Shown here piece after piece: positions 43,996 through 54,789 of a stretch of 64,000 bases of DNA. The stretch comes from Dendrolimus kikuchii (lineage: Eukaryota; Arthropoda; Insecta; Lepidoptera; Lasiocampidae). Position numbers and translations under genes: made by a program. Location: contig CM034401.1 in NCBI GenBank assembly GCA_019925095.2, forward strand, positions 4,557,838 to 4,621,837. Direction: 5' to 3'. Each line of letters starts with the position of its first letter. Positions within the stretch are counted from its first letter, which is position 1. Below the pieces are notes generated by a model. It was not told the origin of the DNA. It ran no database searches and saw only the letters and a program-made list of their open reading frames with translations.

Positions 43996-44335
43996 CCCAG
44001 ACTGACGAGAATTTACTGTATCAACTTAATATGTGTCAACTAGGAGACGTAGACGTAGGATCTTTTTAAAGATACCTTTGTTGTTGTATCATGGTTTTGT
44101 GAAAGATAAACACACATATCGAATATATGTACATTTTACAAATTATTTTTTGGCTTTTTTTATATCGCAGCAGAAATTGCGTTTACACATCATCGTTTGT
44201 GATGTGAATGACGTTGTGGGCACTGAAAATCAATGCTGTGTACCACTTTTCGGCACAGCAAAATTATTTAGTGATCGAGTTAATTTTTTTTTGTATTTAT
44301 TTTCTAATTTGTATGTCTTATATGTTTCGAATTTG

Positions 44336-44340
44336 GAGAT
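44336..44340. repeat. Copia target-site duplication, left (GAGAT)
   Basis: GAGAT here and at 49024-49028 flank the two LTRs exactly, as expected of a 5-bp copia duplication. Confidence 0.92.
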
Positions 44341-44543
44341 TGTTGGTTATGGACCGGGGAATAATACGGCACATATTGTGAATACCAGCAGAGTTTTATT
44401 CTAGACAATCATACACGCATAGCGGATACTTAGAGACCTAAAAAACAACCGACACTAAGACGTTACTATATTATAATGTAGTTTAAATATAGAAGACCCT
44501 ATGAAAAAAGGTTCTTGTTGAAATGACGAGGTTTATTTCAACA
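44341..44543 (-). repeat. Copia 3' LTR (left on plus strand)
   Basis: On the minus strand it starts tgttgaaataaacctcg and ends ccataaccaaca. It has a TATA-like ctatatttaaac and an aataaaac polyadenylation signal. It differs from the other LTR by G versus A at 44360. Confidence 0.95.
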
Positions 44544-44556
44544 CTTCCCCTTAAAC
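44544..44556 (-). promoter_or_regulatory. Polypurine tract
   Basis: Minus-strand gtttaaggggaagtg borders the 3' LTR; the purine run aaggggaag is where plus-strand DNA synthesis would be primed. Confidence 0.8.
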
Positions 44557-44720
44557 TGAAATCATTTCAACATAGTATTGTATGAACTATTCTCCAAATC
44601 AAAACATAATTATACATAGTTCATGTTATAACTCTACAAGAAACAACAAACACGTATGTGGCATTACATAACTATATATACAATAAAAACTAAACATAGA
44701 CCTCCTAAAAAAATATGTTG

Positions 44721-46145
44721 TCATTCGCGTAAATAATATCCTCTCAAATTAAACTGACCTAAAAACATTGAAAACTTTACTCGCGGTAAAGGCTTTGTCA
44801 GAATATCCGCTAACATTTTATCAGTAGACATAAACTTAATATTAATCAATTTTTTATGAACAATGTCACGAATAAAATGGTGTCTGACATCAATGTGTTT
44901 AGTTCGCGAATGCAACATCGAATTCTTACTCAGCTTTTGTGCAGACTGGTTATCATTAAATAAGTTAATAACACAATCTAAATTTAAACATTCCTGTAGA
45001 AAAGTGCGTATAAATAAACCCTCTTTGCATGCATCGGAAAGAGCCATGTATTCGGCCTCAGTACTAGACAATGCGACGGTTTTCTGCTTACGACTTTCCC
45101 AGCTGATGACTGAATTCCCGATTTTATACACATAGCCAGTGTATGACTTCCGGTCTACTTCACATGACGCCCAGTCCGCGTCTACATAACCACATACTTC
45201 AAAGTTACCTTTGTCGTACACCAAACAATAATTGGTAGTACCCTTCAGATATCTTAAAACGTGTTTAGCTGCCTTCCAGTGGATATCTGAATAACAGTCA
45301 TTAAATTGACTTAAGAAACCAACCGCATGCGCTATGTCGGGTCTAGTACACACAGCGACATACATTAAACAGCCAATAAGATTTCTGTACTCACAATTTT
45401 CAAGTATTGCTTCAGCTTTGGTAAGCTTCAAGCCAACCTCCATTGGAGTCGAAACAGGTTTGCAGTCAGCCATCTTAAATCTGTTCAAGATCCTAGTTAT
45501 AAAGCTAGCCTGGTCGAGTGTGATTTTATTCTTCTGCCTGCAAACTCGCATTCCCAAAAATTCATGTACCTGACCTAAATCTTTTATTTCAAATTCTTCA
45601 TTTAAACGCTTCTTTATGTAATGTTTATCAGCATCTGAAGAAGTAAATAAAAGTATGTCATCAACATAAAGGGCTAAAATAGATAATCTACCTTGTAGAT
45701 TTCTAAAGTATACGCAGGGCTCCACACTAGACCTTTTAAAACCCATTTTTTCTGTTAATACGGTATTAATTTTATCGTACCAACATTTTGCAGCTTGTTT
45801 CAAACCATAAATGAATTTGTTTAACTTATAAACTTTGTGTTTATTCTCCCCCTTTAAAACAAATCCTTCTGGTTGTTCCATTATAACATTCTCTTTCAAA
45901 TCTCCGTTCAAGAATGCTGTCTTGACATCCATTTGGTCAATGTCAAGGTCTTTTATGGCTGCAATGGCAAATAACATCCTAATTGTCGAATGACGTACAA
46001 CTGGTGCAAAAGTTTCCTGGTAATCGATACCATATTTTTGCGTGAAACCTTTCGCTACTAAACGCGCCTTATATTTTAATATATTTCCGTTAAGACCACG
46101 TTTAATCTTAAAAACCCATTTGGATCTTACCGGTTTTTGTCCATC
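44721..46145 (-). pseudogene. Copia pol, RT and RNase H part
   Basis: The frame is open from the codon after the UAA at 46146 to the stop at 44721, about 475 codons. It begins in the RT lead-in (KPVRSKWVFK, RLVAKGFTQKYGIDYQETF), continues with DQMDVKTAFLNGDL holding the first catalytic Asp, and the catalytic LALYVDDILLF. The RNase H part has VDADWA, ALSSTEAEY, FNDNQSA and TKHIDVRHH, so its four acidic positions look intact. C-terminal LTKPLPRVKF is typical of copia. It is in frame with the upstream protease-integrase part and separated from it only by that single stop, so it would be made only by readthrough. Confidence 0.93.
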
Positions 46146-48209
46146 TTACAGATCTGTCAACGTCCAACAATTGTTCTTTGCAAAAGAATCATATTCTTCC
46201 TGCATTGCCTCTCGCCAACGACCAGCATCCTTACCATTCAATGCTTGTTCCACTGTCAATGGCTCGTCATTATCACAGTATAATGTCATCACCATATTTG
46301 CCAATTCAGTGGTATTATTCAAGCTCACGACGTTTGAAGAATCCGTATCGTTTAAACAAGATGACTCTGGAACGTATGTTTCATCCGAAGAATCATTGCA
46401 ACTTACAATCGAGCTCACAGTTGCATCAGGCTCAAACGATTCATATACTCGCTCATCTGACCTGACGACAACCTGGTCACTCCCATTCTCATTTTCATTG
46501 ATATTATTTACTTCCGAATTAGAAATAATGTTCATAATATTTGGTGTCAATAATTCATTACATGACGTATTTGACACATCTGTAACATTATTTTTCGAAA
46601 TAAATTTATTTTCGAAAAAGTTTACATTTCTAGCCTTTATACAAGTAGGTAGATTTTCCGGATCCATCAACCTATATCCTTTGCTTTCCTCGCAGTATCC
46701 AACAAAAATATACCTTTTGGATTTGGGATCGAACTTTTTTGTGTTATGCAATAAAGCATAGGCCACACAACCAAACACCCGAAAATGACTTACATCAACC
46801 TTTTCGTTAGTCCACTTTTCTTCTGGTGTTGATCCCATCACTGCTTTTGTAGGCGACCTATTCTTTATGTAAACCGCAGTTTGGACAGCCTCCGCCCAGA
46901 AGCGGTTATCAAAACCTGCATCCTGCAGCATACACCGGGCTTTTTCAACAATTGTCCTATTAGCTCTTAGACTGACCCCATTCTGTTCAGGAGAATATGG
47001 AATAGTAGTTTCATGCTTTATACCATGCTCCTTCAAAAAATTCTGAAACTGTTTATTAACATATTCAGTTCCATTATCGCTCCTTAGAACCTTAATTGTT
47101 TTTCCGGTTTGGTTTTCAACCAAGGATTTGAAAGTTTTAAAATAGGTAAAAACTTCATTTTTCCCTTTTAAAAAATAAAAAAAAATCTTCCGAGAAAAAT
47201 CGTCTATAAAAGTTAAAAAATATCTAGAACCTCCAAAAGACGCTTGTGGCATAGGCCCACATAAGTCTGTATGCACCAAGCCTAATATTTCCTTAGATCG
47301 ACGTTTTGACTTTTTAGGAAAAGGTAATCGACATTGCTTACCCAGTACACATGACTCACATGGTAAGTAGGAACCTTCGTCATAATTAATGCCAGTTACC
47401 ATCCCATTCTTCATGATGTACATGCTTCTGGCATTGAGGTGAGCAAGTCGTCTATGCCACGTTTCCCGCGAAGTCTTCTCACTAGGTGCGTTTGCCTCAG
47501 AGTCAGCGGCCAATGATGCTTGACTTGCATCGCTTGAGCACGCATCCGACTGCGCAACTTCAATCACCTGCGAAGTCAATAGAGTGTCTAAAACAGAAAC
47601 TTTAGGCACGACTCTTTCCGTTGTAGCATTACATGTAAAATTATTACAAACATCAAGCTGATAGACATTATTTACAGGGGTAGCCGTAGCAATGACCGTT
47701 CTACCACTAAGAATTATACAGCCTTTCTTATTAAATTTAACATTAAAACCTTTCTTAGTTAACGCACTTACGGACAACAGACTTCCTACTAAACTAGGTA
47801 CATAAAATACACGACTTATCGTCTTTTCACCAGTTTTTAAATTAACTTTTACTTTACCAACACCGATTGCCGAAAGTTTATCACCGTTTGCCACATTCAC
47901 TGGCACTGGTTCAATAGGCAGGAAACTTATGTACAAATCTTTGTTATTTGTCATGTGTGACGTTGCTCCCGAGTCCACGTACCAGGTATTACTATTCAAA
48001 ACTACTGACATTGCCGTCAACATGCCTTTGCTTGTAGGCTTTCCTTGGAACGCTTTCTTATTTTTATGTTGTTGTTTAGAGACATTTTGTGGGCAATTTT
48101 TCTGCACGTGTCCACTCTTTTGACATTTATAACAAACAACCGTTTTCTTAGCAACCATAGCCGTCACCGTTTCACTACTGCCTGCGCGACGTTGTTCTTC
48201 TTGCAGCAA
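46146..48209 (-). pseudogene. Copia pol, zinc knuckle, protease and integrase part
   Basis: 687 codons. Residues 26-39 form the gag zinc knuckle CX2CX4HX4C (CYKCQKSGHVQKNC). DSGAT at 79-83 is the aspartic protease active site. H252, H257, C284 and C287 make the zinc-binding region before the integrase core. The core has D315 (HTDLCGPM) and D378 (LRSDNGTEY), but the residue exactly 35 positions later, normally Glu, is L414 (codon CTA at 46968-46970, NGVSLRANRT). The frame stops with UAA at 46146-46148 where the family continues into RT. With the third catalytic residue lost, the integrase should be inactive. The ATG near 48209 is not a natural start; this part belongs to gag-pol through a frameshift near 48215. 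Confidence 0.93.
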
Positions 48210-48717
48210 CCACGCTTGACAACTTCATGTTGTTATTTTCTAATGTCATTATTAAGGGGTCATAATCGGATGGCAACCCGCTTAATATGATGACTGCAAC
48301 AAAATCATCCTCCAAAGGTGATCCGATTTCGTCCAACTGTTGCACAACTTCGGTGACTTTGGACAAATATACGTCCATGCAATCGTGCTCATTCCTCTTT
48401 ATACTAAAGAGACTTCTCAATAAGCTCAGCCTTCTGCACAATCCTTTGCCTTGGAAAGCTTGTTCTAAGTTATTCCAAGCTTCATGTGCGGTCTTTGCGT
48501 TGCGTACATGGCTATATACCGAGCTATGTACCGACAAGCAAATCTTAGCAAGAGCTTTTAGGTCCTTCTTCTCGTCCTTCACTTCCTTCGACTGCACACA
48601 CTCCCATAAATCCTCATGGAGGAGTACCATGCGCATCGCAAACTTCCAGTTGTGGTAGTCATTGATACCACTCAGTTTTTCTACAGGAATTGACGAGACT
48701 CCACTGCCGCTAGCCAT
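48175..48717 (-). pseudogene. Copia gag, N-terminal part
   Basis: The likely start is the ATG at 48715-48717 (MASGSGVSSIPVEKLSG); an upstream in-frame ATG at 48753 would add 12 residues. The 180-codon frame has FAMRMVLLHEDLWECV and LIMTLENNN, typical of the copia capsid domain. Near 48215 it slips out of frame into ARRTTSRRQ and stops, while the frame that should follow (LQEEQRRAGSSET) continues in the next entry. A small deletion is the simplest cause. Confidence 0.9.
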
Positions 48718-48797
48718 TGTTTCGTGCGTAGTAATTTCGACGCGAAACTTCAAATATTATATTTTGGCTTTCTTTATGCGTATTGATTATCTGCGCG

Positions 48798-48820
48798 TGA
48801 TCCGTTCTGGGCCCATAACC
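48798..48820 (-). promoter_or_regulatory. Primer-binding site (initiator tRNA-Met anticodon region)
   Basis: Directly inside the 5' LTR the minus strand reads ggttatgggcccagaacgg. Its first 14 bases are complementary to CUGGGCCCAUAACC, the anticodon stem-loop of insect initiator tRNA-Met as I remember it. Copia elements are known to prime from an internal tRNA fragment, so this fits. Confidence 0.85.
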
Positions 48821-49023
48821 TGTTGGTTATGGACCGGGAAATAATACGGCACATATTGTGAATACCAGCAGAGTTTTATTCTAGACAATCATACACGCAT
48901 AGCGGATACTTAGAGACCTAAAAAACAACCGACACTAAGACGTTACTATATTATAATGTAGTTTAAATATAGAAGACCCTATGAAAAAAGGTTCTTGTTG
49001 AAATGACGAGGTTTATTTCAACA
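48821..49023 (-). repeat. Copia 5' LTR (right on plus strand)
   Basis: 203 bp, identical to 44341-44543 except one base. On the minus strand it starts tgttgaaataaacc and would carry the promoter for gag-pol. Confidence 0.95.
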
Positions 49024-49028
49024 GAGAT
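49024..49028. repeat. Copia target-site duplication, right (GAGAT)
   Basis: Matches 44336-44340. Confidence 0.92.
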
Positions 49029-49032
49029 AAAT

Positions 49033-49505
49033 ATTTTTTTCAACACACTTGCTCATAAAGTGGCTCTATGGTCACCGCAATTAGGCACAGAATGACACCC
49101 ATTATCAAACTGTGAGTAAAAAACACTAGTGAGTTATAGATTTCTTTTTTAAATTTTATTGGTTGAGTTGCTTTGTTCTTAAAAAAGTTTTTATTAAAAA
49201 AAAAAGATCGTGTTCTATAGAACAAATAAATTAATGTTCCTATTGCTTGCTCATTTCATGCAACTTCTTATTTAAATAGATAATTTTAACTCGTACGTGT
49301 TTAATAAATAAAACTTTCACTCATATATAACTTTTTTTTATCTACTAAATAAAATGAGTTTTTGTTGTTATTTTATTCACAAGTGTGTTGAAAAACGTCG
49401 TATGATACACGTGTGTATTGATGATTACCGTCCTCGGCTCTCTTAAGACCCTCGCCTACGGCTCGAGTCTCAATGGCGCCTCGGCGGTAATCATCAATGT
49501 TACAC
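49033..49505. repeat. Paired foldback repeats
   Basis: ttcaacacacttg at about 49037 is the inverse of caagtgtgttgaa at about 49380. Directly after, tgatgattaccg (about 49419) and cggtaatcatca (about 49485) form a second inverted pair enclosing gctctcttaagaccctcgcc and a gctcgagtctcaatggcgcc block. This looks like a MITE-type element, or two abutting ones, next to the copia site. Confidence 0.65.
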
Positions 49506-49509
49506 ACTA

Positions 49510-50085
49510 GTACCATAATGTACTATTAATTGATTCTTTCTATTTATACTATTTTTCTCTGTGCTCAATGTCAATGTTTGAGTTCCTAGCGTTATTTTAT
49601 TTGAAATATAACTACATGGAAAATAATTCAGAGACAAAGATGTTGGGGTATTCAAATATTCTGACGGAACACTCGAGCCCTTAGCTGCAGACCGCCATTA
49701 CGGAATGGAAATAGAACTGTTCTTGACTATAAAAAGCATTCGTACGTATTTGCCATTCGGTGAAATATTGTTGACGAAAATTTAAATATTTTTATGTTTG
49801 GGTACGAATCTATTTGCTTCCGTATTTTTATGTGCTCTATAGTTTTATGACACGTACAGTGATTTGCCTTTTTAACACTTCGTTTACATTATGCCTACTT
49901 CCATGAAACATGGGAGTCCCACACACCCTTCGGTAACCTCTTCTCAAACAAAAAAAAAATAAACTTAAAAATAATACGTGTAACACCATCTAGTACAGAT
50001 GACGCTAACCATGAGAGCAACAAAACATAACGCAATCGAAACGCCATGTTTTCAGTTATATTTGTCTCGAAATGTCTAGTCATCC
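49510..50085. other. No feature recognised
   Basis: AT-rich; a short gatagatagatagatg run at 50094-50109 may be a LINE tail target. Confidence 0.45.
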
Positions 50086-50129
50086 ACTAACTGATAGATA
50101 GATAGATGATACAATGGGGAGTGTTCTGA

Positions 50130-50467
50130 TGCGGTATATGATATGGTGCTTACGTCGCTATTTTATCACTGCACTGCTCCCGGCAACTCGGAGTTCATCC
50201 ACACTTCCTTGGCATCTGGAAGTCATCCAGTGTAGATGGCACACGCTCCTTTATGCCATACGTGAGCAATGAATTGCTTCTCGCGGTTTTCCCGGAGCTC
50301 TACAATATAGGGCTCTTCAAAAAGGGCGTAAATAGATATTTAAAGTTTCAACGAGGTAGGTAATGCATCGGCTCCCTTAGTGATTCAGATGTTCATGGGC
50401 GGCGGCAGCCACTTGCCATCAAGTGGACAAGTTTGCCAGTTTGCCTACGAGGTACAAAAAAAAAACC
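50130..50467 (+). mobile_element. LINE 3' end with C-terminal coding remnant
   Basis: From 50269 the frame reads NELLLAVFPELYNIGLFKK, GVNRYLKFQRGR and stops at 50361-50363, the usual FP..Y....FK..VNR.L...GR end of a non-LTR ORF2. The 3' UTR has tgttcatgggcggcggcagc, cacttgccatcaagtggaca, and ends in a poly-A stretch (50457-50466). Confidence 0.78.
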
Positions 50468-50469
50468 GT

Positions 50470-51425
50470 ATAAACAGATAATAATCGTCCGCTAACCTGA
50501 CGAGTAGATAACGATCTATAATTGTCTACCCCTCGGGAACACTACTTTTCTGTGGTTGAAAGGCACTCTATATCCTCTTGTACACCTGACGTATATGCAA
50601 ATATTCGTGATAATTTGTTGCGTAGTTGATATATGAGAGCGTAATAAAGAAACTCACATTCGTATTTATAAATTTAGTTAGGATTCTGAGACACCAATCA
50701 ACAAATTTGCTTAATTATTTAAGTAGCCTCGTATATGTACATATCATATTTATTGATTTAATTAATATAGTATAAATATTAAAAGCTAGTGTAATGACTA
50801 CTAAAATACTTAAGTAATTAATTACATTCTGTTAATTGTGTGTTAAATTATCTTGTATTTTTTATTGTGTTGTACTGCACACGCAAAGCACAATCTTTAA
50901 TTCATCAGAGCGAGTTTAATGTCCATATGAAATGCACGGCTAGACAAGTAAACTTGCATCTCCAGGGCTTGTTATGAATACTCAATTATTCCTAGTTATA
51001 GTTGGTCTACATCGGGAACTTCGCTTGAATTGTTAAATCTCATTTCTGGAAACCGTCTCCCAAAGGCGTCTCCTGTCGCTAACTACAATTTAATAATGGA
51101 CAGGTTGGTTGGTTCGTCATAAAGGATTAATTTGACTTACTGCGTGTTTTGTCCATAGATTTAATAAAGCTTGTTTACCACCATCAAATTGTTGTGAAAC
51201 AAGACGGCGTATTAAAAACGTTACTCTTTAAAAAAAGAAAAGATGTTAACCGATAAGGCATATTAAAGTATCGATGAATATTTAAATGACAAAACTATAA
51301 TATAAATTGTATGAATTTTAATTGACATAATCATAATTTAATACACAATTTTATAATTCATTGGTTGACATTTTATTAAGTAAATAATTAAATAAATAAT
51401 AAGATAAATATATTATAATAGGATT
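50470..51425. other. No feature recognised
   Basis: About 950 bp of AT-rich sequence, no gene seen. Confidence 0.5.
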
Positions 51426-51429
51426 TGTA

Positions 51430-51547
51430 AGCAGGATACATAATTATGCATGCCGAAAGGAGGAATTTGGAGAGCTGTACTTTGTTAAATTTAACACCTT
51501 TTGTATACCCATTTTCACATTAAATAAATTGAATTGAATTGAATTGA
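51430..51547 (+). mobile_element. LINE 3' UTR with (GAATT)n tail
   Basis: gcatgccgaaaggaggaatt, caccttttgtatacccattt, then attaaataaattgaattgaa repeated. The terminal aataaa and pentanucleotide tail fit a 5'-truncated LINE. Confidence 0.72.
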
Positions 51548-51549
51548 GT

Positions 51550-52285
51550 TTATACTATAAATATTTCTTTGCATGACTTGTGTGTTTAACTAATATAATA
51601 TAACACCATATTTATTTTTTATTTATATTAATTCATTAACAAAAAATGTTTGTGTCTGAAATATAATACGTAGTCATAATTACAATTATAAAAAAAAAAC
51701 TAATTTACAATAAACATTATTAATTTTACAAAAATATGTCACTAGGAAGGCATTTTTATATAATTTTATTATTATTTAAGCACAAGAACAATCGTCAACT
51801 GAATAATAGTTGTGCAATGCTGGATCACGGATCCCACACCGCTTCGCTGGTTCGAGTAATTGTTGCGGACTGTAGGTTATATTTCAGACAATATATGAGA
51901 GTGAGAGGTATGCCAAATCCTGCACAAAACCACTGGGGTAATAGCAGCTCCTGAAAGTACACGGCACTAACGAGTCCTCGGTGCCACTTAGGTTTAAATG
52001 ATGGCACACTCACACCAAGAGCAAGTACGGCTTGTGTATAAAGTTTAATAAGATGTCGAAGAATGAGATGTCAAACGTTCACTTGTACGGAGAAAACAGA
52101 ACGTCCGAACTGACCTCGCGTGCGTTGGAGACTGGCTTCGCCACCACGCAATGGCGGTGAGTCCGAAAGCCAGCAGCACTTACAAAACTACCCACATCGG
52201 TATGAGGGATTCAAAAATACTCTTACTCTATAATACTCTACTTTTTAGTTTCCTCTATCAATCTCATATCCTCTCAGTGCGAGAG
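51550..52285. other. No supported gene
   Basis: Includes short open stretches near 51736-52357 without domains. 51905-52110 is less AT-rich but not recognised. Confidence 0.45.
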
Positions 52286-52287
52286 GA

Positions 52288-52572
52288 ATGGCGACGAACT
52301 GTGAAGCTTGCCACCACCCCTGTCATGAGGACCACGACCACTCTGCCAAGAGTGTGACGACGGAGAAGAAGAATCAATCTCATTCCTGTAATTTGCGCTC
52401 AAATGAAAATCTTCTGCTAACGATACCTAAACACATTGCGCCCTTCGTGGGAAATTCTTTTGTCGTACAGGCTGTTCGCCTGTGGAACTCGCTCTCCATG
52501 AAAATCAGTCAAGTTACATCTACTTCTACATTCGAACACTTGATCGCAAACCATTATTTGTCCATTAATTAA
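52288..52572 (+). pseudogene. LINE reverse transcriptase C-terminal fragment
   Basis: The later part reads NLRSNENLLLTIPKHIAPF, NSFVVQAVRLWNSLSMKIS and TSTFEHLIANHYLSIN, then stop. RS......P.H...F.NSF...A.RLWNSLP..I...S...F is the standard C-terminal region of jockey, CR1 and I-type reverse transcriptases. The first ~30 residues are probably not native. No catalytic core. Confidence 0.8.
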
Positions 52573-52576
52573 AACA

Positions 52577-52698
52577 GATAGACAACTCTTTATTGTACAG
52601 CAATACAAACATGAACTTAAAGACTAAAATTATATCTAGTTATGTACAGAGGGTGGTCTTATCGCTAAAAAGCGATCTCTTCCAGACAACCCCAGGAA
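52577..52698 (-). mobile_element. LINE 3' end with (TATC)n tail, copy 3
   Basis: Reverse-oriented copy: plus-strand acaactctttattgtaca, tatctagttatgtacaga, aaaaagcgatctcttccaga. It follows the RT fragment on the opposite strand, so the two are separate insertions. Confidence 0.78.
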
Positions 52699-52892
52699 TG
52701 AATTGAGATGATAATGGCGATGGTGGTATACGTAACATATAGTACAAACTACTTACATTTTAATAATAAATACATAAATGATATATATATGCAGAATTAT
52801 ATTATTGTTCGCATGTAGAAATATGTAATTTATATTAATATAATCTATTTAATTATGTATATCTATATTAGTTTATTCATTTTTATTATTAT

Positions 52893-53190
52893 TAAGTCGT
52901 GGTAGCGTAATGGCTAGCGCACGCGTCCCAGGCTCAGAGGGCGCGGGTTCGATCCTGGCCGGAACGCATGCACCTCTTAGTCAGTTTTCTGATCTAATGT
53001 GCATATTGTTACAATTACCATGTGCTAACAACGGTGAAGGAAAACATCGTGATGCAACCTGCACATCGAGATAACCGATGTGTCAAACCTGCCAAGCCGC
53101 CTTGGACAAGCGTGGCGGGTATACTGTCTGTTCCCCCTATAATGGGAGGCCCGAGCTCAGCAGTGGGACATTAATGGGCTGATATTATTA
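52893..53190 (+). mobile_element. tRNA-derived SINE, copy 5 (best preserved)
   Basis: Head gtcgtggtagcgtaatggct with A-box-like tagcgtaatgg and B-box gcgggttcgatcctgg about 35 bp later, a body with acaacggtgaaggaaaacat and cttggacaagcgtggcgggt, 3' region cagcagtgggacattaatgg and a TTA/TA tail. The two boxes would form an internal RNA polymerase III promoter. Length is about 295 bp. Copies at 12503, 22424, 24533 and 41805. Confidence 0.92.
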
Positions 53191-53299
53191 TATATTATAT
53201 ATATTGGTTTATTATTTCTATAAATTATATTTAATTACGATTGAATTAGTTTTAATTTAGTTAAACCACCAAATATTATTAAATTTTTCTTGTAATGTC

Positions 53300-53420
53300 T
53301 CCTTAGACACCGGATTGCCTAGAAGAGAGCGCTATAAGTGATAAGGACGCCTATTATTCTAACGGAAATGTATTTATATTAAATGTCTAGGTTACTAGTT
53401 ACTTGAATTAATATTGGTAG
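53300..53420 (+). mobile_element. LINE 3' end related to the TATC-tail family (diverged)
   Basis: ggattgcctagaagagagcg then ctataagtgataaggacgcc resembles the 8505 signature at lower identity; the tail is lost. Confidence 0.55.
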
Positions 53421-53482
53421 AAATAAATATTTAAGTCTACGTTTGTTTTATGTAATATTGTCTCCTACGCATTTAATTATAC

Positions 53483-53832
53483 ATACATAACTTCACGCCA
53501 GCGCCATTTATGCTTATTCTTACACACCTCACTTGCTTCTTTGACATTCATAACTCTTGTCATGCACGCTCGTCCGTTCTTAAGGCTCCTGACATCACCT
53601 TCTGCTAGTACACGATCAATTTGATCATGGAAGGTGTGTCGTGGCCTTCCACGACTTCTGCATCCATCCACTTTTGCATTGTATATCTGTTTAGTTATTC
53701 TTTCATCATGCATTCTTTTCACATGCCCGAACCACCGGAGCATTCCTTTCCTTACCTTCACCCCGACACTCTCTTTCAGACCAACTCTCTTTCTTACTTC
53801 GGTATTACGAACGCGGTCCGCGAGCGTCACTT
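53483..53832 (-). pseudogene. RTE-type LINE C-terminus, copy a6
   Basis: The frame reads TLADRVRNTEVRKRVGLKE, RKGMLRWFGHVKRMHDERI, ...GRPRHTFHDQID. Near the 3' end a 31-bp deletion joins aacttcacgccag to cgccatttatg, removing the codons for the usual AYPAR end. Confidence 0.87.
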
Positions 53833-53839
53833 AATTATA

Positions 53840-54395
53840 TTTTTTATATTACTGAGAACTTTGTTTAGATAATAGTAATTTTCATTAACTTTATAGTGAA
53901 AGTGAATTTGATTATTTATATATATTAACGAGTGGCTTTAATTTGAAATTATTTTTGTTTTGATAATTGTATATTTCAGTGACTTTATAGAAAGAGCACT
54001 CAAATCACGGATGTAAGTTAACAGTGTTCGAGAAAATACTCTTAACTTACTGTTACGACCTTAGAACGCGGAAAAGAGACCCTCGTGCAATTTCACCGGT
54101 CGATTGCGTCGCAAAATCAATCGTTTGATTTCCGTAGAATTTTCTATATACTTCGCTCCTAACGAACTGAAACGTATTAGGACATTCCAAGTCAAAGATA
54201 AAGTAAGGAATAAACGGCACATTTCACGAGTGAGAGCTCCACTTAAAAAGGGTATCAGGGTGGCATGCGTATTTCTCGACTCCTCAAAAAGAAACGCTTA
54301 CTTTTACATTTTTGGTTTGTTACTTTCAAGAATACGCATTATACTTTTGAAGGAGTTTGAGTAGCGATTGATTTGTGTTTATTAATCGCTATGAT
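53840..54395. other. No supported gene
   Basis: An 86-codon open stretch at 54104-54364 has no recognisable domain. Confidence 0.4.
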
Positions 54396-54401
54396 AATAA
54401 T

Positions 54402-54692
54402 GCTCCGGTGGTTCGGGCATGTGGAAAGAATGCACGATGAAAGAATGACTAAACAGATATACAATGCAAAAGTGGATGGATACAGAAGTCGTGGAAGGCC
54501 ACGACACACCTTCCATGATCAAATTGATCGTGTACTAGCAGAAGGTGATGTCAGGAGCCTTAAGAACAGACGAGCGTACATGACAAGAGTTATGAATGTC
54601 AAAGAAGCAAGTGAAGTGTGTAAGAATAAGCCTAAATGGCGCTCTGTTGTTCGTGCCTACCCCGCAAGGGAACTGGCGTGAAGTTATGTATG
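54402..54692 (+). pseudogene. RTE-type LINE C-terminus, copy a7
   Basis: Frame from 54402: LRWFGHVERMHDERMTKQI, DGYRSRGRPRHTFHDQIDR, KEASEVCKNKPKWRSVVRA, then YPARELA, stop and a short TATG tail. Open but only the last ~95 codons of the ORF. Opposite orientation to copy a6, 570 bp away. Confidence 0.88.
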
Positions 54693-54789
54693 TATAATAA
54701 TAATGCGATTCTGGCCTTTTTAAAAAAAATTCTAAAGATACGTCTTACTTTCAACCTAGTTATCTAAAATTTATATTGTTATAATTATA

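Larger units (their letters stand above)
44341..49023 (-). mobile_element. Complete copia LTR retrotransposon, 4683 bp
   Basis: Two 203-bp LTRs in direct orientation flank gag-pol on the minus strand, with a 5-bp GAGAT duplication outside. Domain order is gag, zinc knuckle, protease, integrase, RT, RNase H; integrase before RT defines the Ty1/copia group. A primer-binding site and a polypurine tract lie just inside the LTRs. The LTRs differ at only one base, so insertion was recent, yet the coding region has a frameshift, a stop codon and a lost integrase residue. It probably moved as a defective copy supplied in trans. Confidence 0.96.

Noticed and set aside
44033..44404. 123-codon open frame
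   Set aside because: It runs from AT-rich flank across the GAGAT site into the copia LTR, so the insertion would have created it.
46042..46761. 239-codon plus-strand frame
   Set aside because: It lies entirely opposite the copia pol frame, which explains its openness.
54104..54364. 86-codon frame with many basic residues
   Set aside because: No recognisable domain or repeat support, and an in-frame start is not convincing.
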